Shown here in pieces: positions 5,161 through 7,606 of a DNA stretch of 7,606 nucleotides. Each line of letters starts with the position of its first letter. The first letter of the stretch is position 1. A program made the translations under genes and the position numbers. Source of the DNA: an uncultured Clostridia bacterium (GTDB lineage Bacteria; Bacillota; Clostridia; HGM11514); NCBI GenBank assembly GCA_934489915.1, contig CAKSSZ010000071.1, forward strand, positions 1-7,606, in the 5' to 3' direction. The notes below the pieces were generated by a model. It was not told the origin of the DNA, searched no databases, and saw only the letters and a program-made list of their open reading frames with translations.

Positions 5161-5649
5161 TTGGAAATTACAAAGGAATATGTGGAGCAGCTGGTGGATC
5201 ATTACGGCGACATGGCGCTGCGAATTGCTTATCACTATTTTAATAACCGACCGGACGCAGAGGATGTAGTGCAGGAGTTGTTTTTGCGTGTGATGGAAAA
5301 AAGGCCTGTGTTTCAGGATCAAAATCATGAAAAAGCGTGGATGATCCGTGCTACCTTGAATTTGTGTAAAAATAAAAGCGGGCTTTTTTGGAATCGGCAC
5401 AGGTGCTCGCTGGAGGCAGCGGAGAATATGGGGCGGGAGGAACCGTTTCAATCCGGTGCGGTGTGGGAGGCGGTGGCTGCTCTCCCTTCCAAAAATAGGA
5501 TTGTCATTTACCTCTATTATTATGAAGGCTATAAAACACCTGAAATTGCAAAGCTTTTGGGAAAAGGAGAAGGAACCGTCCGGTCACTGCTGCACCGAGC
5601 CAGGTTAAAGCTCAAGGAAGAGTTAAAGGAGGAATATGATTTTGAGTAA
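5161..5649 (+). CDS. ECF-type RNA polymerase sigma factor
   Basis: 162 residues, the usual length for ECF sigma factors, which direct RNA polymerase to small regulons in response to envelope signals. The chosen start is TTG at 5161, 5 nt after a G-rich ribosome site (GGGGGGAG at 5148-5155). An in-frame upstream ATG at 5083 would place the terminator hairpin inside the gene and lacks a ribosome site. Region 2 spans about 10-75 (DAEDVVQELFLRVMEK at 32-47 and EKAWMIRATLNLCKNK at 57-72, typical of core binding and -10 recognition). Region 4 spans about 104-158, with the helix-turn-helix TPEIAKLLGKGEGTVRSLLH (126-145) that reads the -35. The anti-sigma gene overlaps its 3' end. The regulon cannot be inferred from the window, and no ECF-type autopromoter is visible upstream. 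Confidence 0.93.
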   Translation: MEITKEYVEQLVDHYGDMALRIAYHYFNNRPDAEDVVQELFLRVMEKRPVFQDQNHEKAWMIRATLNLCKNKSGLFWNRHRCSLEAAENMGREEPFQSGAVWEAVAALPSKNRIVIYLYYYEGYKTPEIAKLLGKGEGTVRSLLHRARLKLKEELKEEYDFE

Positions 5650-6541
5650 AAAATATCGGGAAACAGTGGAACAAATTACTCTGTCTGCTCCGTTGAAAGA
5701 AAAAATTTTGTTGGCAGCGGAGCAGCCAAAAGAAAAAAAGCCTCCTCTGCGTTATATACGACAGGCGGCAGGCTTGGCGGCGTGTATTGCATTGACAGTG
5801 ACCGGTGTTTCTTTGAGCCGTCAGCTGAGAGGAACGCAGGTTGTGCAGCCTGTGACCCCTCCCCCCGCAGTGCAGACGGCGGCTCCTGCAATAACACCTT
5901 CCCCTGAGACTCCGACAGTTACCCCCCCGGAGCCGGAGCGGTCTCAGCCGGAACCGTTGCAGACCGTGCCGGAGGAAGGCGGCGACGCAACCGTTTTTCA
6001 GCCCACAGGTTCTGCATTGCCCCCAACAGGATCTTTGGCAGAGCCGGCAAGCCCGACAGAGCCGACTGCCCCCAATGAGGAGCTTCCTTCTTCCCAAGAG
6101 GAGGATCCTCTTACCCAGGGCGGTTCGCTCTTTCAGGATTTCAGTCCGGATGATGAGGGGGTGGCGGCGCTGCGTACGCAGGTTGGATATGCTTTTTCGA
6201 TTCCCCGGTACCTGCCGGAAGGGTATGTGATGGACGGCGTTTCCTGTATTGGCGGGAGCATGGTTCAGCTTTCTTACTGTGATGCGCAGGAAAATCAATT
6301 ATTGTATCGCACAGCGCAAACGACGGAGGATATCAGCGGCGACTATGGGAGCTATACCCAATCTACGCAGCAGATGGGAGAGATCACCGTCACCTTGCGG
6401 GAGCGGGATGGGCAGTGTTTTAGCGCTGTTTGGCAGACGGAAAATGCTTATTCTTTATATAGCTCCTCCGGCTTACCCCGGGAGGAAATGATGAATGTGG
6501 CAGAGAGCGTTGGGGAAGCAGCAGAGCCTGCAAATGAATAA
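5636..6541 (+). CDS. Membrane anti-sigma factor with DUF4367-like sensory domain
   Basis: 301 residues, overlapping the sigma gene by 14 bp, so the two are likely translationally coupled. Residues 1-40 are a short cytoplasmic part expected to bind the sigma factor; no zinc motif (HxxxCxxC) is present. Residues about 42-60 (RQAAGLAACIALTVTGVSL) form one membrane helix. Residues about 70-165 are an extended linker rich in Pro, Thr, Glu and Gln. Residues about 186-292 are the extracellular DUF4367-like domain (PRYLPEGYVMDGV, LLYRTAQTTEDISGDYGSY, VTLRERDG), homologous to the C-terminus of the secreted protein at 4225. Start choice: ATG 5636 lies only 3 nt after AAAGGAGG (5625-5632), while TTG 5642 has a better 9-nt spacing, so the true N-terminus may be two residues shorter. 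Role inferred: holds the sigma inactive until a surface signal releases it. Confidence 0.87.
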   Translation: MILSKKYRETVEQITLSAPLKEKILLAAEQPKEKKPPLRYIRQAAGLAACIALTVTGVSLSRQLRGTQVVQPVTPPPAVQTAAPAITPSPETPTVTPPEPERSQPEPLQTVPEEGGDATVFQPTGSALPPTGSLAEPASPTEPTAPNEELPSSQEEDPLTQGGSLFQDFSPDDEGVAALRTQVGYAFSIPRYLPEGYVMDGVSCIGGSMVQLSYCDAQENQLLYRTAQTTEDISGDYGSYTQSTQQMGEITVTLRERDGQCFSAVWQTENAYSLYSSSGLPREEMMNVAESVGEAAEPANE

Positions 6542-6590
6542 AAAAAGCACAGCGATTAGAGTAGCTTCCAATCGCTGTGCTTTTTATTTT
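6541..6590. terminator. Bidirectional terminator between anti-sigma and XRE genes
   Basis: A perfect 16-bp stem pairs 6542-6557 with 6570-6585 around a 12-nt loop, with A runs on one flank and T runs on the other, so both RNAs end in U tracts. It closes the plus-strand anti-sigma gene and the minus-strand XRE gene, whose stop codon (6584-6586) falls in the 3' arm. Confidence 0.92.
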
Positions 6591-6892
6591 GCTAAGTTCT
6601 TCACCAGACTTTCTACAATGTCCAGCTGTTCATCATCCAATTTCTTTAAATATTGAATGATCTGATTGATTTTTGCCGGATTTTTTTCATCAAAGTCGAA
6701 AAACTCACTTGGTGTAATGCCTAAATATTCACAAATGTAAAAGATTCCGGACAAAGAGGGAACTCCCTGACCAGTTTCTATATGATTAATATATCCTTGG
6801 TTTTGTCCTATTGATAAGCTCATCTCTCTTGCAGAAACATTTTTCTTGGTGCGAAGAGTCGCAAGGCGCAGAGCAAAATCCTTCTCATTCAT
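6584..6892 (-). CDS. XRE/Cro-CI family transcriptional regulator
   Basis: 102 residues on the minus strand. The ribosome site AGGTGG lies 9 nt before the ATG. Residues about 7-62 form the Cro/CI-type DNA-binding domain: LATLRTKKNVSAREMSLSIG (10-29), then QGYINHIETGQGVPSLSGIF (32-51), CEYLGITPSEFFD, the typical five-helix pattern in which helix 3 (QGYINHIE) reads DNA. The remaining 40 residues (DEQLDIVESLVKNL) are an amphipathic tail, perhaps for dimerisation; there is no peptidase or ligand domain. It is divergent from the metallo-beta-lactamase lipoprotein gene, and the palindrome in between suggests that it may control itself or its neighbour; target unknown. Confidence 0.9.
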   Translation of the reverse strand: MNEKDFALRLATLRTKKNVSAREMSLSIGQNQGYINHIETGQGVPSLSGIFYICEYLGITPSEFFDFDEKNPAKINQIIQYLKKLDDEQLDIVESLVKNLAK

Positions 6893-6916
6893 GCAGATTC
6901 ACCACCTATATTATAT

Positions 6917-6933
6917 TTTATAGCATACAATGC
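6917..6933 (-). promoter_or_regulatory. XRE promoter -10 with adjoining palindrome
   Basis: On the minus strand TGCTATAAA (complement of 6917-6925) is an extended -10 at a suitable distance from the ribosome site of the XRE gene. GCATACAATGC (6923-6933), a GCAT/ATGC palindrome with a 3-nt centre, overlaps its upstream edge and could be an operator. The -35 is weak. Confidence 0.5.
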
Positions 6934-6965
6934 AAAAATTTATTCCTTATTGAGGTTTATTTGGC

Positions 6966-6994
6966 TTGCGTTGTGCTTTTATATATGATATAAT
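6966..6994 (+). promoter_or_regulatory. Sigma-A promoter of the MBL-fold lipoprotein gene
   Basis: TTGCGT (6966-6971) and a perfect TATAAT (6989-6994) are 17 bp apart on the plus strand, with an extended -10 (TGA before TATAAT). The predicted start near 7001 leaves a leader of about 80 nt. The leader contains an 8-codon reading frame (7066-7092) whose TGA overlaps the ATG at 7089. Confidence 0.75.
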
Positions 6995-7079
6995 AACTAT
7001 TGTAATACATTCTACGGTGCAAATGAAAGATATCGGAATTTGAGAAGGATATTTTACAGAGAAGAATGATAGAAAAGAG

Positions 7080-7606
7080 ATGGAAAAAATGAAAAAAATT
7101 CAAATGCTATCCCTGTTTTTGTGCATCAGTATGCTGATGAGTTTGTGCGCCTGTACGAAAAACGAAATGGAAATAGGGGTTTCCGCTGCGCCGACCCAGG
7201 TCTTCTATGCTTCGGAAAAAGAGGAAGCAATGGGGGAAATACCGGAGGAAATCACCCAGGATTTCAGCCACGGCTTTTCTGTGCATTTTATTGATGTGGG
7301 GCAGGGGGACGCCGCCTTGGTGATTTGCGACGGACAAACCATGCTGATTGACGGCGGAAAGGCTTATGCCAGCCGCATCATTTATACTTATTTAAAAAAA
7401 TTGAAGATAGAAGCTCTGGATTATATGGTAGCAACGCATCCGGATGACGACCACATTGGGGGGCTTTCCGCTCCGCTGTCTAACATGACTGTAAAGCACG
7501 TTTTGGCTCCTCAAACAGAGGCGGATACCAAGTCGTTCCAAACCTTTAAGAAAAAAATTGCGGAGCAGGGTCTGACTGTGACGCATCCGAAACCGGGGGA
7601 GGGTAT
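7080..7606 (+). CDS. Lipoprotein with ComEC-like metallo-beta-lactamase fold, 5' part
   Basis: The first 175 residues of a gene that runs off the window. ATG 7080 gives MEKMKKIQ; ATG 7089 gives MKKIQ and lies 5 nt after the purine-rich GAGATGG, so either start is possible. The N-terminus is a lipoprotein signal: positive start, hydrophobic core, lipobox LCAC with the acylated Cys at 25 (from 7080). Residues about 66-130 are the start of a metallo-beta-lactamase fold of the ComEC/Rec2-type branch: VHFIDVGQGDAALV (68-81), MLIDGGK (88-94) and the metal-binding THPDDDHIGGL (119-129), the HxDxDH motif. Proteins of this group are secreted or surface nucleases/phosphodiesterases or remain unassigned; ComEC itself has this domain at the end of a membrane channel, which is not present here. 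Expected site: outer face of the membrane. The C-terminal half of the domain is missing because of the window edge. Confidence 0.9.
   Translation, partial: MEKMKKIQMLSLFLCISMLMSLCACTKNEMEIGVSAAPTQVFYASEKEEAMGEIPEEITQDFSHGFSVHFIDVGQGDAALVICDGQTMLIDGGKAYASRIIYTYLKKLKIEALDYMVATHPDDDHIGGLSAPLSNMTVKHVLAPQTEADTKSFQTFKKKIAEQGLTVTHPKPGEG

Noticed and set aside
5612..6298. Minus-strand 228-residue frame opposite the anti-sigma gene
   Set aside because: Its Arg/Cys/Gly-rich composition is produced by reading the Pro-rich linker backwards; the sense frame has domains and coupling to sigma.

Overview
The window looks like a low-to-middle GC Gram-positive chromosome, most likely Clostridia (Oscillospiraceae/Ruminococcaceae-like). 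The evidence is AGGAGG-type ribosome sites, sigma-A promoters with extended -10 elements, secreted copper-amine-oxidase-N 'stalk' domain proteins, a two-OB-fold SSB-like protein, and an ECF sigma/anti-sigma pair whose anti-sigma carries a DUF4367-like domain. The genus is an inference; there is no rRNA or marker gene to fix it.

Layout. Positions 1-384 are the end of an integrated element: the catalytic C-terminus of a tyrosine recombinase runs up to the 3' end of a tRNA-Lys gene, which is the classical tRNA attachment geometry. Positions 385-1128 hold six minus-strand tRNA genes in two transcription units. Gly(UCC)-Arg(UCU)-His(GUG)-Gln(UUG)-Lys(UUU) is driven by a perfect-consensus promoter. 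Val(UAC) is a separate unit with its own promoter and terminator. Positions 1129-1306 are a plus-strand promoter region leading into a large secreted stalk-domain protein (1307-2803). On the minus strand, 2880-4068 carries a two-OB-fold SSB-like protein and, upstream of it, a small protein with a C-terminal membrane segment that faintly resembles the middle domain of Mur ligases.

Positions 4225-6541 are the most interesting block. They encode a secreted stalk-domain protein, a terminator, an ECF sigma factor, and an overlapping membrane anti-sigma factor. The extracellular C-terminal domain of the anti-sigma is clearly homologous to the C-terminal domain of the secreted protein upstream. This suggests a cell-surface signalling module in which a secreted protein and the anti-sigma share a sensory domain. 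The ECF target genes and the signal cannot be read from the window.

Positions 6542-7606 hold a bidirectional terminator, a minus-strand XRE-type regulator, a divergent promoter region with an operator-like palindrome, and the 5' part of a lipoprotein with a ComEC-like metallo-beta-lactamase fold that runs off the window. No CRISPR array, rRNA, transposase or recognisable defence cassette was found.
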